The notes under the pieces: generated by a model
Told to the model about the DNA's origin: nothing
What the model saw: only the letters and a program-made list of their open reading frames with translations
Databases searched by the model: none
Position numbers and translations under genes: made by a program
Shown: piece by piece, positions 45,761 to 58,555 of the stretch
Position numbering within the stretch: position 1 is the first letter of the stretch
Layout of the letters: each line of letters begins with the position of its first letter
Assembly (NCBI GenBank): GCA_025786725.1
Contig: JAHLTZ010000013.1
Location: 62,001-126,000, forward strand
DNA length: 64,000 bases
Reading direction: 5' to 3'
Origin: Syncephalis fuscata
Lineage: Eukaryota; Zoopagomycota; Zoopagomycetes; Zoopagales; Piptocephalidaceae

Positions 45761-47686
45761 GATGATAAACAAAAGTCACAATAGCCAACTTGGTTTATAA
45801 AATCAGCTTATAACAGAATGTTATAGGTATTCGGGTGTGGTTTAAAATGTATGACAAATCAATGTCACAGCAGTCGTGTATAAGTTGCGTAGAAATGGAT
45901 AAGATGGATTGTTTGCGGTATAAAACTTGAAGCAATAGCGTGAAATAATCAAAGGACCGGCCTTTATCAGCGTGAGTTATAAGAAAAACTCAAGAGCTGT
46001 ATGTAGAAGAAAAGAAGTGATTGCGTAACTGAAAATTGGTTAATAATGAACTGCAAAATACATTGCAAATCAGCTGGCTTATATAGAAATTGTTTGGAAA
46101 ATAGTGCTATTGATAATATCAGCAATAATAGAATGATATTGGCAAGTTTTACTGGACACGTGTACTATGTGTATCAAATTTGCGAATATGTTTTGAATAG
46201 CGGCTAAGGAGACAGTTATTAAACCATACTATTGGGATGTTAATAATCATTCTAGGCCTTAAGAAATAAGGAATGAAACAACCTGTTTTTAGTTGCCAGA
46301 AATTCATATGATAAAACTAGACGTCGTTTGTAATGAAATGAAATGAAACTAAACAGGTTACATCTATTATTGCTGTTATTCATTTTTATTATAACAAAAA
46401 AATTCTCAAATATTCTATGCATGTTTAATTAACAACAATGATAATTCAATGATAATGTCAATGCTATAAAACAGTGTTTTAAAACCTCGTTTTTACAAAC
46501 ATATGTGTGCATCGTTAGAGCAATACAAAGGCAAAACCATTACCAATATTGATGTATTTGTTTACAATTTTGCGTAACTTGGCACAAATATATTGCTTAC
46601 ATACATGGCACGCCTCCAAGGCCTACACTATCATAATGAATACGGTTATTAATGCCATCAGGTGCTACTATCGGTTTAGGGCAACAATCAACATTTGCCA
46701 CTAGTCAAACTGCAGCCTAATTTTAATCCATGTTGATGGCTGCTATGAATAGCGACATTTTCGCTTAATATAATTCGGCATAATTATCAAATCTGCCTTA
46801 TACAAGAACATTAAAAGCAATGTTATAAAATGAACGGGCACCGCATCATCAGGTATCAACAATTGCTCATTGCTGTTTGCATAGAGATCTTCTACGCTTT
46901 CCTATGTCTTTGTTCAATTTGAAACAGCCTTGAAATACTGTGTGTTGGAAATTGACAAAAGCAGATGCAGATTGGTTGAATCAATAAAACAGGTGAAGAC
47001 CTTTTTGCCATCCAAGTCGACAGAAAAAGCAATCAGTGCTGGGTGCATAGGTGCAGCTACCTTACACGGCCAATTATAACCCCCTACTACTACTATTATA
47101 TGCACTTTTGTTTAATGAATGATTTCAGTTATTTATTTTCAAAATCTTATAGTTAATAAAATGTATATGCGTGCTGAAACAACATCTACTACTGGTGACA
47201 ACGGGATAAGGGAAAACAATTTGCTGAAAATAAGGGCTTGTAAGGCAGTTAATGTAACTATAGGCGGCGTTTTAAAGTTTTGATGGATCGCACAGAATAA
47301 TAACTGGTAGAGACAAGAGAAATAAAACATGGCTTTTTACAATATTTTAGGCTGAGCAGATTTAAAACGATGAAACATAAAGTTAGCGAAGGGGTAACTT
47401 ACAAGAACAGAGAATGTACTTGATAATTCGATTTTCAAGTGTAATGGGGAAGGAAATGAACTGATCAAAGTCCCTTGGCTTTTAGTCAATTGAAAAGCGT
47501 AAACAAATTAATAGCACAGCATTGTAAATAAGTATGTGTAGAAAAAAAATAAGATTGAGCATGAGATGACAACGTATTAAAATAGGACATTATTAAATTC
47601 AGATAATTGATGTCCAGATCATTGAAAGGGTGTGTTATTTTTACATATGGTCATAGATTCTTTGCTCGTGTGATGTTTGTAATTAT
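45761..47686. other. 1.9-kb region without a secure gene
   Basis: Holds the promoter of the Pro/Ala gene and the 3' flank of the protease. Minus-strand frames at 46,914-47,105 (NWPCKVAAPMHPALIA) and around 46,590-46,680 (GINNRIHYDSVGLGGVPCM) look like possible exons or relics of a small secreted protein. I could not link them by splice sites, nor find a signal peptide. Confidence 0.35.
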
Positions 47687-48648
47687 TCAAATGCTTAGCT
47701 TATTTCGGTTGACTTCAAAATCCTTCGGAAGCGGTGCTGTGAATTGATTCTTACGCAAACCGGTAGTTTTGGCAATCCATGATACAAAATAATCTATACG
47801 CGCATAAAATCCAACATTACCCTTTATACCGCAAACTGATGAATCCAATCCTAGTGAATTTTGACCAAAACTGGTGACAGCAGCCTGTAGCCATAATGTA
47901 GCAGCCTTTACACCAGTAGCGCCGTTAGAATCCGCCACTTCAACCAGTAAAGGGCCACCAGAATCTCCGCCACATGTATCTTTTCCAAATACATTTGCAG
48001 TGCATAGTAGCTGATATCGATAAAGTGAATAGCTTGGACTAGCTTTGGCGCAAAATGCTGGACTTCCATTAGATATATCAACGCGGTTTAGTAATGATGC
48101 AATTTTTTTATTTTGATTCATGCCCCACCCGATAGCTGTAAACTTTTGTTTTCCTGATAATTTGGATTCATCTCTTATCAGTTTAATGGGTTGGATGGTA
48201 TCAGTAAATTGAAGTAAATTTTTGAGCTCCAATAAAGCAATGTCGTTAATAAACTCGGTCCAGTTATATTTGGGATGTGCGTAGATATTTTTTGGAACAA
48301 TTGGAGTGTAGGTTATGTTTGAGTCTTGTCCAATGTTGATGCGATATGTTGATGGTCTTCCAAAACTACTTTTCCTGCTTCTTCTGATTTTTCAGCATCT
48401 ACCGCACAATGCGCGGCTGTTAAAATCCAACGACTGCTGATAATAGAGCCTGTACATACGCTGCCAGCGCCAAATAGGATGCGTACGGCAAACGGAAACT
48501 GAGTGACTGTGGTGCTGTCACCTCCAGCAATCTTGAGTACTGGATTGAATGGGATAGCTACTGCACCGTGCAACGTAGCAATTGCGGCAACAACCAGCGC
48601 AGTCAATAAGTTCAGTTTGACCATGTTCCAGATGCTTGTAGTGCTCAT
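47687..48648 (-). CDS. Secreted trypsin-like serine protease (S1); apparent one-base frame break
   Basis: One exon of about 320 residues. A signal peptide (LLTALVVAAIATLHGAVA) is followed by KIAGGDSTTV, close to the usual activation-site IVGG/IAGG. The triad is visible: His in ILTAAHCAVD, Asp in INDIALLELK and Ser in DTCGGDSGGPLL. The frame drops by one between the His and Asp regions: upstream reads AVDAEKSEEAG, downstream reads RPSTYRINIG. Possible sites include the GAAAAA or GAAAAG run near 48,365-48,400. No intron of suitable phase explains it. Trypsin-like S1 proteases are patchy in fungi and often linked to animal or plant association. An alternative start lies at 48,624. Confidence 0.83.
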
Positions 48649-50360
48649 AAACAAAATGCTTGGATATTGCAAAATACAAGGAATACAAATGCTATAACTA
48701 ATAAGTAGTGTTTCAAAGTTATAAATACACGCTGTAGATTTAGAAAATTGATTGCCGTTTAAATAGCAATATTACAATCAAGTCTTTGTAAATCCAGCGC
48801 TGGCTTGTTTCTTTGTTTTTAAATCTACAAATAAAGCCGACACAGCATGCCTTATTTCAGCACAAACACTTAGATAACTATAATGACAGTATTTCTATTT
48901 GCTCACAGTAAATGCTAAGTAACAGGAGATTTTATAATAAATATATTTGATCTACGCATTAAGCAATAGCGCTGATCGTCTGCGCTTAATGTAGATTTTA
49001 GTAGTTTAAACTCAAAGCAGAAACAGCAACAAAGAAATTACTCGGCCTTTGAATTATTTGCTCTTATACATTGTTATGTTGTAATGTTATTTATAGAGCA
49101 ACAAAGACTTGCTTTCTATAGATTGGCATACATTTATAAAGCGATGAATTGTTGTAGATTCAGGGGAAATGACGTAGTAATAGGGCACAGTATGCAAATT
49201 TTGTAGACAAAAATAAAAATATTGAATACAGCAAATCATACACAATGGTTTATGCAAATCGAGGATACATCTAGCTATATACTAGCAATGCTAAGAATAA
49301 AACAAAGCCTTAAATAGTATTTTTACAGCTTAAGTTGCTGCCATGATTAAACATATACAAATGCACTCTGAAACAGCCTTCCGTCACTGGTTTAACCACG
49401 GTTTCGAATGATGTTCTGTACGCATCGTATGCATAACTACGCAGTTGCACTAAGGCTTGATTAAATAGCGACAAACATTAACAACATAAATACCAATGCT
49501 ATATTCGGGATATGCATTTATTTACGTATTTTTGTTGAGTCCATATTAGACGCGTATTTTAAATATAAAACTATTGTATATTTTATAAAAACTAATGACC
49601 GATCAAACCTTTAATTCAAATCACAAAAATCAATGACTGTGCCGAATGATTTATTACTGGAAATGCACAATAAATTACGCCGCAAAAACTGCTTATTGTA
49701 CAATCAATTTTCAGCCAAGTTTACCTAACTGATATTTAGACTAGTATTGATTGCACGGAATGTCCTATAATCTGCTAAATTTTAGTTTAAGCAGGTAAAA
49801 ATTTATGTATTAACTAAGTTTAGTAATTAAACTAGTCAATAACAATGTCAAATACAAAAACAGTATTATGAACCAAACGAAAAAGACTATAGATAATGTG
49901 TTATAGCAGAGAATGAACAGCAAGTAATGTTGGAATAGATTAATATTATAAAAATAATCGACACTTACTAATTAATATGGTGTAATTGTAATAAAATAAT
50001 TATTAAATAAACTGGCCACAAGTTGAATTAATGGTTCAAACAAAGTGGGAATCAATATAAAGTTTTTTATTACTGTTTATACAAATCTGTTTTCATCATG
50101 TACATGACTATACTAAAAGTTGGTGCAATTAGATTCTATTATATAGCTAACTACTATTTGCATTACTAAATTCTAAATAAAATATTTGCAATAATAAATC
50201 CTTTATTTATATTTTTGATGTTTAAACATAAGATAAGAAACTAAACACTTATTTAACATTATTTAAAACTTAGATTCTGTAAAGCAGTACAAACTAACAA
50301 AGAAGTAGATGTAGTCTATTGAGATTCTCAAATAATAAAAGTAAATTTATTCCATAACAA
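48649..50360. other. 1.7-kb AT-rich region, no gene recognised
   Basis: No open frame of note on either strand, and no repeat or RNA gene recognised. The part near 48,650-48,730 should be the protease promoter. The rest separates the sparse secreted-gene region from the compact housekeeping block. Confidence 0.45.
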
Positions 50361-51098
50361 TCACTTAGTATGAATATTTCTCAGTTTTCCTGGCTTGTAT
50401 TTGTAATTATCGGCGTAAACTTGTGGCTTAAATTCGCGCACTTTAGGCTCTTGAACATAGTATGACCAGCCTAGTATTACCACATAGTTAGTTGGTCAAT
50501 CGATAGCCATTTATCAATCAACCACACGTAAAACTTACCTTGCTTTTCAGCAAAGTAAATGGCATCCTCTTTTGTGTCAAATTGCATCTCTAGACTCTGT
50601 ACAGCATCTCCACTAATTTAAGTATATATCATTAATAATGGCATTGTCATTACAGCAAAGTATCAATGATTACCTGCTGGCCCAGCCCATCAGTGGATTC
50701 TCCCAACGAGCACCCTCGGGCAAAATATCAAAATCCAGTTTCCATTGGCGTGTATTATTAACACCTGATTGCATTGCCGTCTTGGCTGGCGAGTAAATAC
50801 GCACGGTGCGTTCAGTTGCTACCTCCACTATAGTACGCATACACACACACACACACAAAACAAGTAGTTATTTGTTAGTGATTAAATAGTAATCACTTTG
50901 ATTAGCATCGCAGTGCATATTAGGCCACTTACTTGGTACACCCGATAAACGTTCGGCATCAGGGGCCGATATTGATGAGCTTGGTGTGGTCATGGCCGGT
51001 GTAGTCAAGACAGCTTTTGATGAGTATCTGCACTGTGTCGTGCCAATTGAACGACGTGCCATGACACGCGTCAATAAAGTCATACGTAGTGCCGACAT
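50361..51098 (-). CDS. NADH:ubiquinone oxidoreductase subunit NDUFS4 (18/21-kDa, complex I)
   Basis: Four exons, 50,933-51,098, 50,674-50,827, 50,539-50,612 and 50,361-50,470, give 167 residues. The N-terminus is rich in Arg, Ser and Thr ([21 protein letters not shown]), as expected of a mitochondrial presequence. The core [45 protein letters not shown] and [19 protein letters not shown] is the NDUFS4 signature. The tail [11 protein letters not shown] is basic. NDUFS4 is an accessory subunit on the peripheral arm near the NADH-oxidising module. It is 251 bp from PET100, another respiratory-chain gene on the same strand. Confidence 0.93.
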
Positions 51099-51348
51099 CT
51101 TCAAATAAGCAAGAAGACTAAAAAGTAGTGGTGTGTACGATCGAACAAGTAAAAAAAAGTGTGTTGTTATATGCTGGATTCCAGATGGGATGAAATAAAG
51201 GGTATAGAACTCAAGTGATCATATTACAGTAATACTTTAGTGTTATTTTTTATTCATATATTTAATTAATTGCTATACTAACTACTGCTCATTTAGTTAA
51301 TAGAAATATGGATAATACGAATAGTGTGTCATTGAGCGTATGTTTATA

Positions 51349-51795
51349 TTACTCTTTTTGTTCTTGTTCTTGTTGTCTCTGTTGTCGTCTTGCTTGTCTC
51401 TCTGCACGCATTCTTTCCACTTGTTCACGCACTCCTTCACGCGATGTTGGTGGATCCTATTATATAGTATATTGTATTTATATCTAGCGTGCCAATTGAA
51501 CACTGCTACTTACATTACATAGTTCACGCGGTGGATTAAACGCCGTACGTAACTAATAAATATACATATACATATACATCATATCGATATTATATACCGC
51601 TTCTATTTATCATCATAGTACAAATACTTACCCGATCTACATGTTGTTCATACCACTCGGGACTGCCGATCCAGGTCATAAACATGATGGGAAAAAAGAC
51701 ATATATACCAAACTATATTAAATAATTAATTATAAACTCTATAGTTATATTATTCTGATGTCTACCTTAAACACTTCAAGTCGTGGGCCGGCCAT
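51349..51795 (-). CDS. PET100: Pet100-like cytochrome c oxidase assembly protein
   Basis: Four tiny exons, 51,766-51,795, 51,632-51,712, 51,514-51,552 and 51,349-51,456, join in phase to a protein of about 85 residues. It begins MAGPRLEVFKFGIYVFFPIM, with the LEVFKFGxYxxFPI membrane-anchor segment typical of Pet100, then WIGSPEWYEQHVDR. The C-terminus is a basic and Gln-rich helix (RAERQARRQQRQQEQEQ). Pet100 is an inner-membrane factor for assembly of complex IV. The first exon is only 30 nt. The gene is divergent from the deoxyhypusine hydroxylase gene across 263 bp. Confidence 0.88.
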
Positions 51796-52058
51796 AGTTA
51801 GCGTAAATGGTGTCAATATAATATCAATGCTTATAATAACGAGTTTGTTGAACAAGATACTGGTATAAAATAATAAGAATTATTAAATGGGAATAGACGA
51901 GTCTTTTCATGCCGATTTCCTCCATTTGCTATTTCTTCGATAAACTGTAAATCTGATAATAAAAATAATTCCAAAAAACAATTTGCATTCTTTATTCGCT
52001 GACTTTTTTATTCTACTGCTACTGCTACTGCGTTGTTGGTTAACGAAGTGCTTCAATT
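51796..52058. promoter_or_regulatory. Short divergent promoter, PET100 / deoxyhypusine hydroxylase
   Basis: Only 263 bp separate the two start codons. The stretch at 51,990-52,040 is rich in TTTTTATTCTACTGC triplets. Both promoters must lie here. No specific factor site is claimed. Confidence 0.6.
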
Positions 52059-53275
52059 ATGACCGTTTCTGTAGATGCTTCTCATCATTTGTCGCATGGC
52101 AATGAGACAGATTTGCTAACACAAGCTCGTAAGGATCCGCGAGTAGTTGACCAACTTGATGCACTACTTAACAATCAATCGGGCACTACACCACTTCACG
52201 AGCGTTTCCGAGCACTTTTTACGCTTAAAAGCCTCGGCGATAATCGCTCTGTCGATGCTATTGCTAAAGGTATTTGCACCAATATTCTAACGATATAGTG
52301 CTAATAAATAGCCTTTATTCTAATACAATATCTATTATAATAGGCTTCTCCGATGATTCGGCCTTGTTAAAGCATGAGCTGGCTTATGTACTCGGTCAGA
52401 TGAAGAATACCCATGCATTGCCTGTATTATCAGCAGTGCTTGCCAATGAACAAGAAGATCCAATGGTACGACATGAGGTAAGATTCAAATAAACATTTAA
52501 TATATTCAATTGCTAATTGGCTTTTTAGGCGGCTGAAGCAATGGGCGCAATTGGACAAATCGAATCACTCGATGTACTCAATCGCTATCTTGAACATCCA
52601 CAAAAGGTTATTTCTGAGACGTGTGAATTAGCCGTTGCCCGTATTCATTATGAAAATAGCGATGCTAAGAAGACCGATACAGTATCTGCCAGGTAAATAT
52701 CCATTAGCATCTATTAGTATTTATTAACACTTTATATTATTGCAGTCCATATACGTCAGTCGATCCAGCGCCACCTACATCTGGCATTGAAGATATAACG
52801 ACTTTGGGTCAACAATTGATGAATACATCACTACCACTTTTTGTTAGATATCGTGCTATGTTTGCTCTACGTAATATTGGTACAGAGCCAGCTGTACTTG
52901 CCCTAGCCAAAGGTCTTCAAGATGATAGTGCTTTGTTCCGTCACGAGATTGGTATGTCAATATAGACTTGCTCATAACAATTGAACTTATTCATTACTAT
53001 TAGCCTATGTATTTGGTCAAATGCAACATGAGGCCAGCGTACCTGCACTCGTTGCTTCGCTATCCAATGCAACTGAAATGGGCATGGTACGTCATGAATG
53101 TGCCGAAGCACTGGGTAGTATTGCCACACCTGAATGTCTGCCTGTACTACGACAATTTGCACAGGATCCAGAACAAGTTGTACGTGAAAGTTGTATTGTG
53201 GCCCTTGACATGTTTGAACATGAGAATAGCAATGAATTCCAATATGCAACTTCTCTAAATCATCTTGTTCAATAA
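52059..53275 (+). CDS. LIA1: Deoxyhypusine hydroxylase (328 aa)
   Basis: Five exons, 52,059-52,269, 52,344-52,477, 52,529-52,692, 52,746-52,951 and 53,004-53,275, give 329 codons. The protein consists of two blocks of HEAT-like (E-Z type) repeats. The four His-Glu di-iron ligand motifs are visible: [33 protein letters not shown] and [11 protein letters not shown]. The enzyme hydroxylates deoxyhypusine in eIF5A, completing hypusine. All four HE pairs are intact, which suggests an active enzyme. Its end is only 54 bp from the convergent importin-11 gene. Confidence 0.95.
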
Positions 53276-53328
53276 TCGATTAAAGTAGTTCTATATTTCG
53301 TTTATTATTTTAAATGATATCCAATATG

Positions 53329-56300
53329 TTAACGAGTCAATCGATCGTTTAATTGAATGGCCAAATCAGTGTCAAGATCTGCCTGTGCTTGTTGTAGAGC
53401 ACCGGGCATACCTAGAACGCTATCACATATTGATAGAGCATTTTGCACTTGTTTCTTTAACTCGACCGTATGGACTGGATCCGTTGATAATAGCTATAAT
53501 ATATATGGGTGTTTAATATTTGTATATAGCTTATTACTTTTACTTACTGCACGACGACGTTTCTCTTCTGCAGTATCTGCGGATATTGGCTGCATTTGAT
53601 ATGCATCCTCTTCCATATCAGGTTCATCGCTAACTTGTATTAAATCACTAATAGATGTCAAATATTAAATTTCAAATCAAACTACTCCGTAATAAATACT
53701 TACTCTGTTCCATCTTCAGCCCGTATTTCATACAATACTTCAGTCCAAATATTGGCAAATTGCGTATAATAATGAAGAACGATAGGGTCACCCGAAATGA
53801 ATAGTTCTGTCAAGGCCATAGCACATAATTTACGATGTTTTGGATGTCCAAGATTATCAAACTACAGTTACAACAATCATTGTTATATGGCTAGAATGGT
53901 AGAAGTAGGATCTCTTACTCGTTCAAACCATATGTTAAGGAATACACCTAAGATTCTTGTTGCATCGACATTGAATGAGCCAGCTGCATCACGCAGTACT
54001 TGTAGGAATGCTGTCTTATCTGCCAATATAATACGGGCTAGAACAACAAAGTAATGAGCTAGAATATTAAATTGTTCCTAAGTATACAATAAATTATATT
54101 AAAATATATATATTATACTTAAAAGTTAACTTTTACTATTTAATAACATTATTATTATTACTACTAACCTTGGTCTCTATGGCCACACGAATCATCGTAA
54201 GCAATAGATTACTGGACATCATAATTGGTCCATATAGAGTAATAGATGTCTTTTCAGAAATACGCTCGATAAGCTGTAATATACCTCGAGTGGCCCTTAC
54301 ACGAACACCATCGACTAGATTAGCCAGTAGACCAAATAGTGCTTCGCCATGATGCTATATCAATGTATCAATCAGTATATATACATACATATATATATAT
54401 ATATATTATAATTACTCATTACCGTTAATAAATATTCTGCATCAATAAGCGTATAACTTTCAACAATACGTAAAGCAGTAATAAAACTGTCTGATCCATA
54501 TTCGAGTAGAGCAATGGCTGCCGGCAATAATTCGACCAGTTCATTTGTTAATTGTGGTGTATTCTGAACAGTAATCCACCATAATTCAAGTCCATCCTCG
54601 CCTAAATATACAAATTCTGGCTATATTTTTATTATTATTAATAATACATATAATAACAATACTAATACCACTTACTGTAGTAGGATTGACACACATACGC
54701 ACCAAGGGTGCAACAAGACCGTGTAAGGCAACTGAATCTGTTTTCAATGCCTTTAAAATAACATTAGTCCATTATATACTATCTACATATATATATATAT
54801 CATTATTACAACTTACGCCAATCAATTTGTTCACAGTTACTAGAATTGATGCTCGGAACATATGCTCCTCCTCACCAACATCCCATAATGGCGGTAATAG
54901 TTGAGCAATCTGTATAGCAAATGGAGCAATCTATTATAATATATATATATATATATAAGTATTAAATCAATAGTATTACCAAGTTCTTGATACACTTACC
55001 TCATGTTCCATACGTTCAACAATAACCGACATACAATTAAGAATACGCATACGTGTCTCAGCCTCAGACGAATCTCTTAGTATATGAGCCAACATAGTAA
55101 CTGTATTTTCTAGATAAGGTGAGAAATCAGTTGCTTCAAATTCCCAGTCATCTACACGTAAATACTAAGTTAATCAGATAACATAAACTATAACATATAA
55201 TATATCTATATGTGTATGCATGTATGTATAAAGGATATATTTACGAAGACTTTCAGCTGCTGTTAATCGAACAATAATGCTTCTTCTTCATGCATAAGCG
55301 TAACAATAAGTTGATAAATGGCCGGTCTAGATGCCTTTGACACTTTAACCGATATCCATTGCCCAATAAGCCAGGCAATACGTTGACGTATTAAAGGTTG
55401 ACTGGTATTTATAAGTATGAATATAACATCTAATCTATCATAGAACACACTTACCTACGATCCGATTGTTCCAATTCTACATAAAGTCTATGTTGAAGCC
55501 AATCATCAAAATTTAATACTTCATACAACTCATGTGCACTCAATCCAGCTGCACAATAAACGGCATCTTTAAGTAAAAGACCTTCAGGATCACTTCGATC
55601 TAATAAATAGTAGTAATTATTAATATTAACATTGATATTAATCATATATTTACCTGAAACGCTTTCAAGCATTGAGATAACAAATGGTGCTAATCGATCA
55701 CGATATTCTGACATCATATCCATAAACAGCTTTTCTGAACATTTCTATTACAATGGCAACCATTAATACAACCAGTATAATTATCAATATAGAATAGATA
55801 CCCGTAATTTATATTCATAGGCATCGGCTGCTTCTTCAATAAGCCACACTTCCGAATCGTCCTCCCATGCTGCTATGTCTACCGAGGATAATGGTAGAAA
55901 TCGACCAACAATTGTCTCGACACAAGTACTGGCAAATTCTGGTGTTAATAACTGTTGGTCCAATATATTACGTGCATCAAGAGTCTCTTGGAATGTTTTG
56001 GCTATAGTATATTAGATTATTTATATATAGTTATATTTTATATATCAAATGTATTTAGTTAATTTACCTCCTTTCTGTGGTGTATACAACACATTTTTAA
56101 TAAGGGCTCGTAAAAGTGTCATGCCTTGAATAAGACAACGTTCCACAACTTGTGATTCAATTGGCTGTCCCAAATTGTGTTGTTGTCCTTTAGTAGCAAT
56201 AATATTCCAGTAATTATGTATAATAACCATTGATTTAGGGGCCAGTACAAATGGTATAGGACGGTAATACTGTGCATCGATGTAGAATTTACCTACAAGT

Positions 56301-56359
56301 GTAGCATGTTTACCAATTAATACTGCCTCAGTTGATTCAGATAGACCCATTAACTCGTC

Positions 56360-56392
<33 letters not shown>

Positions 56393-57585
56393 GTTATTAG
56401 TTGTTGGATGACAGTTACTAAATTACTTACATGCACTAAGAAAATGTTGTAAATGTTCATAAAGTGCCGTGAAGAGTGACTATTACAATAATAGTATAAT
56501 TATTAATATCAATGTTAATACAACCATCGTTATATACTTGCCAATGGCGTCTCCTGCTTTGTAAAATCTTCAAATCCATGAGCAATTAATCGACGTAAAC
56601 ATTTAAGTGCCACTAGTGATATTTGCATATCATTTGCCATTTCAGAATATGATTGCTGTTGTTTAATACTGGACATCCACTGCTCCATATGTGAATGATA
56701 TATTTGTCCAACATGATAAAATAACTCGGGAGATATCTAATTATGCAAATTAGTTATCGTATAAAATAGATATTACGTAGTTAATACATACTTCTTGGAA
56801 TGCCTTTCTACTAGCTGTTAATGTCTTTGAACATAATGACTTCACTACCAAATGCAGCGTGTATAGTGCCCGTTGTTTAATCAATCGAGACTGTGTCATA
56901 TCAGTCAATGTACTGGCTGATTGAATGATTGACAGTAATGTTTGTAATAAAGTATCCCTGTCAACATCAGTAGTCAATATTATTATTATTATTAAATATT
57001 ACGAATAATTAATGAGTAAAACTTACCATTCCATTGGAAAATCACATCGAGCAATTTTAGCTACAATAACTGCATTTTGGACTGCCAACTAATTAAGTTA
57101 GATTAAGTATTAATTGCGTGCTTTTATAAAAAGTATACTATGTTTATTTACCGTTGACAACTCTTCATCCATATTTTCAAATAAGCGATTACGTATAATG
57201 GATTTCTCCTCTCGTTGGATGGCACTAATGTATTAACAGTTATTATAACTATATCAATGATAAATCATTGCTTACTTGTTGGCAGAACGGCGCCAATAAC
57301 GACCAATACCATTCTTAAGTTGAATAATGGCTTGCCAGCGTACATTTTGGTCAAGTGACTTGTTCAGAAATATATCCTAAGAGCAAAGGCTTAGTTGTTG
57401 GTGTGGACTATTCACTATTCAGTGCTGCTTACTTGGAGGGTACTAAAATAGCCGGTCTCGGTCGACCATTCTCGCAATAGTTCTTCAGCTGCTTGTAGTC
57501 GAGCTGGTTCTTGGGATGCAATTTCATTTAAAGCGTAGAGCAGTCGATCGCGTGCATTCTCAGCAATAGGAAATGGAGAAGCCAT
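53329..57585 (-). CDS. Importin-11-like karyopherin beta (Kap120 family)
   Basis: About twenty short exons separated by ~45-70-nt introns. The start MASPFPIAENARDRLLYALN leads into an importin-beta N-terminal repeat region: ARLQAAEELLREW, NVRWQAIIQLKNGIGRYW, AISHERDKSIIRNRLFENM and AIVVAKIARCDFP-type segments. Helical HEAT-like repeats follow to the end (LKKQVQNALSICDSVL...). The RYWR + ISHERDK arrangement is characteristic of importin-11/Kap120. The protein carries cargo (for example ubiquitin-conjugating enzymes and ribosomal proteins in other species) into the nucleus in a Ran-dependent way. I did not fix every exon boundary. A (GTT)n run lies in an intron at about 56,356-56,393. Confidence 0.9.
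56356..56393 (+). repeat. GTT trinucleotide microsatellite in an importin-11 intron
   Basis: About twelve uninterrupted TGT/GTT units directly adjoin the exon that ends with the reverse complement of ATTAACTCGTCTG. They lie within an intron on the minus strand. Confidence 0.85.
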
Positions 57586-57856
57586 GTTGGACGGGTGCCG
57601 TAACTTAAGGTGATGGCGGCACGATTAAAAGATAGTAGACAACTAAACCGGTAAAGAAAAGGAAAGAAAGCCAAAGAAAGAGAAAGAAAGAGGATTGCTT
57701 CAAGCGCGCGCACAACTATATCTGACTGGCGATATCAATAATGATAATGATAATGATAATATTAACGGTACTAATAATGTGTCGACGTCTTATTATAAGC
57801 TACCATTTGGAGTTTTCTTCTTTTTTAATCTACGCTTGTACACACACACACACAGT
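57586..57856. promoter_or_regulatory. Short divergent promoter, importin-11 / NR2C2AP
   Basis: A 271-bp spacer. It holds a GAAAGAAAGCC purine run at about 57,655-57,692, an AATGAT repeat at about 57,737-57,760 and a CA run (57,841-57,854) immediately before the NR2C2AP start codon. Both promoters must be here. Confidence 0.6.
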
Positions 57857-58555
57857 ATGAATCTCATTACAGCCGATACACGTATCAAGTAATATGCTGA
57901 TAATATATATAATTATAGCTATTAGTCAATTCTAATGTATATATCTCTGTATATGTATATGTATTTGTTTATTATTATTTTATAGAGTTAGTTCGGTGCT
58001 TAACCGCGATACAACCAATTACGGTAAACAGAATTTGACAGATGGCAGTGAAGAGACATGCTGGAATTCAGACCAAGTAAGTAGTGTAGCTATTAGCCTA
58101 TTGGACTAGTATAAAGCTTCGTAAACCAAGTGATAACTATGGCTATTGTGGTATATTTAGCAATGTCCTCAGTATATTGCTCTTGATTTTGGTCGGTCCG
58201 TTAAGCCTGATACCATTTATTTAATGTTCCAAGGTGGATTTGTAGGACGTGTTGCTCGTATATTAGTCGCATCGGTCATATCAACTGATACAACAACAAC
58301 AACGATAGGTCCTTATACCGATTTAACCTCCATCTATCCTGAAGATATTAACGCGTTACAAATATCCTTTTTTACTCTGTAAACATTTATTAGCTTTAAA
58401 TAGCGCTTTATTATTCTTAACTTGTACTTTACAGCTTTAAACTACCAGTACAAGATGCGCCAATACAGCGCATGAAAATTATATTCGATGAAAGTAGCGA
58501 TCACTATGGCCGTATTACTATTTATCGATTGGAGATTACAGGTGCCCATGCTTAA
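57857..58555 (+). CDS. NR2C2AP-like protein with F5/8 type C (discoidin-like) domain
   Basis: Four exons, 57,857-57,888, 57,986-58,076, 58,161-58,378 and 58,435-58,555, give about 153 residues. The whole protein is one jelly-roll domain: VSSVLNRDTTNYGKQNLTDG, EETCWNSDQ, YIALDFGRSVKPDTIYLMFQ, GGFVGR, SIYPEDINALQ and a final FDESSDHYGRITIYRLEI. The phrases SSVLNRD, EETCWNSD, FQGGF and YPEDxNxLQ closely match human NR2C2AP (TRA16). In humans it binds the nuclear receptor TR4; fungi lack that receptor, so the role here must differ and is unknown. The first exon is 32 nt. Confidence 0.88.

Noticed and set aside
15441-48405. Programmed -1 frameshifting as an explanation of the three frame breaks
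   Set aside because: None of the three sites shows a canonical X-XXY-YYZ slippery heptamer in frame, and the genes are unrelated. A missing base is simpler.
53797-54904. Several plus-strand frames of 60-85 codons
   Set aside because: They are antisense to the spliced importin-11 exons and do not link to one another.
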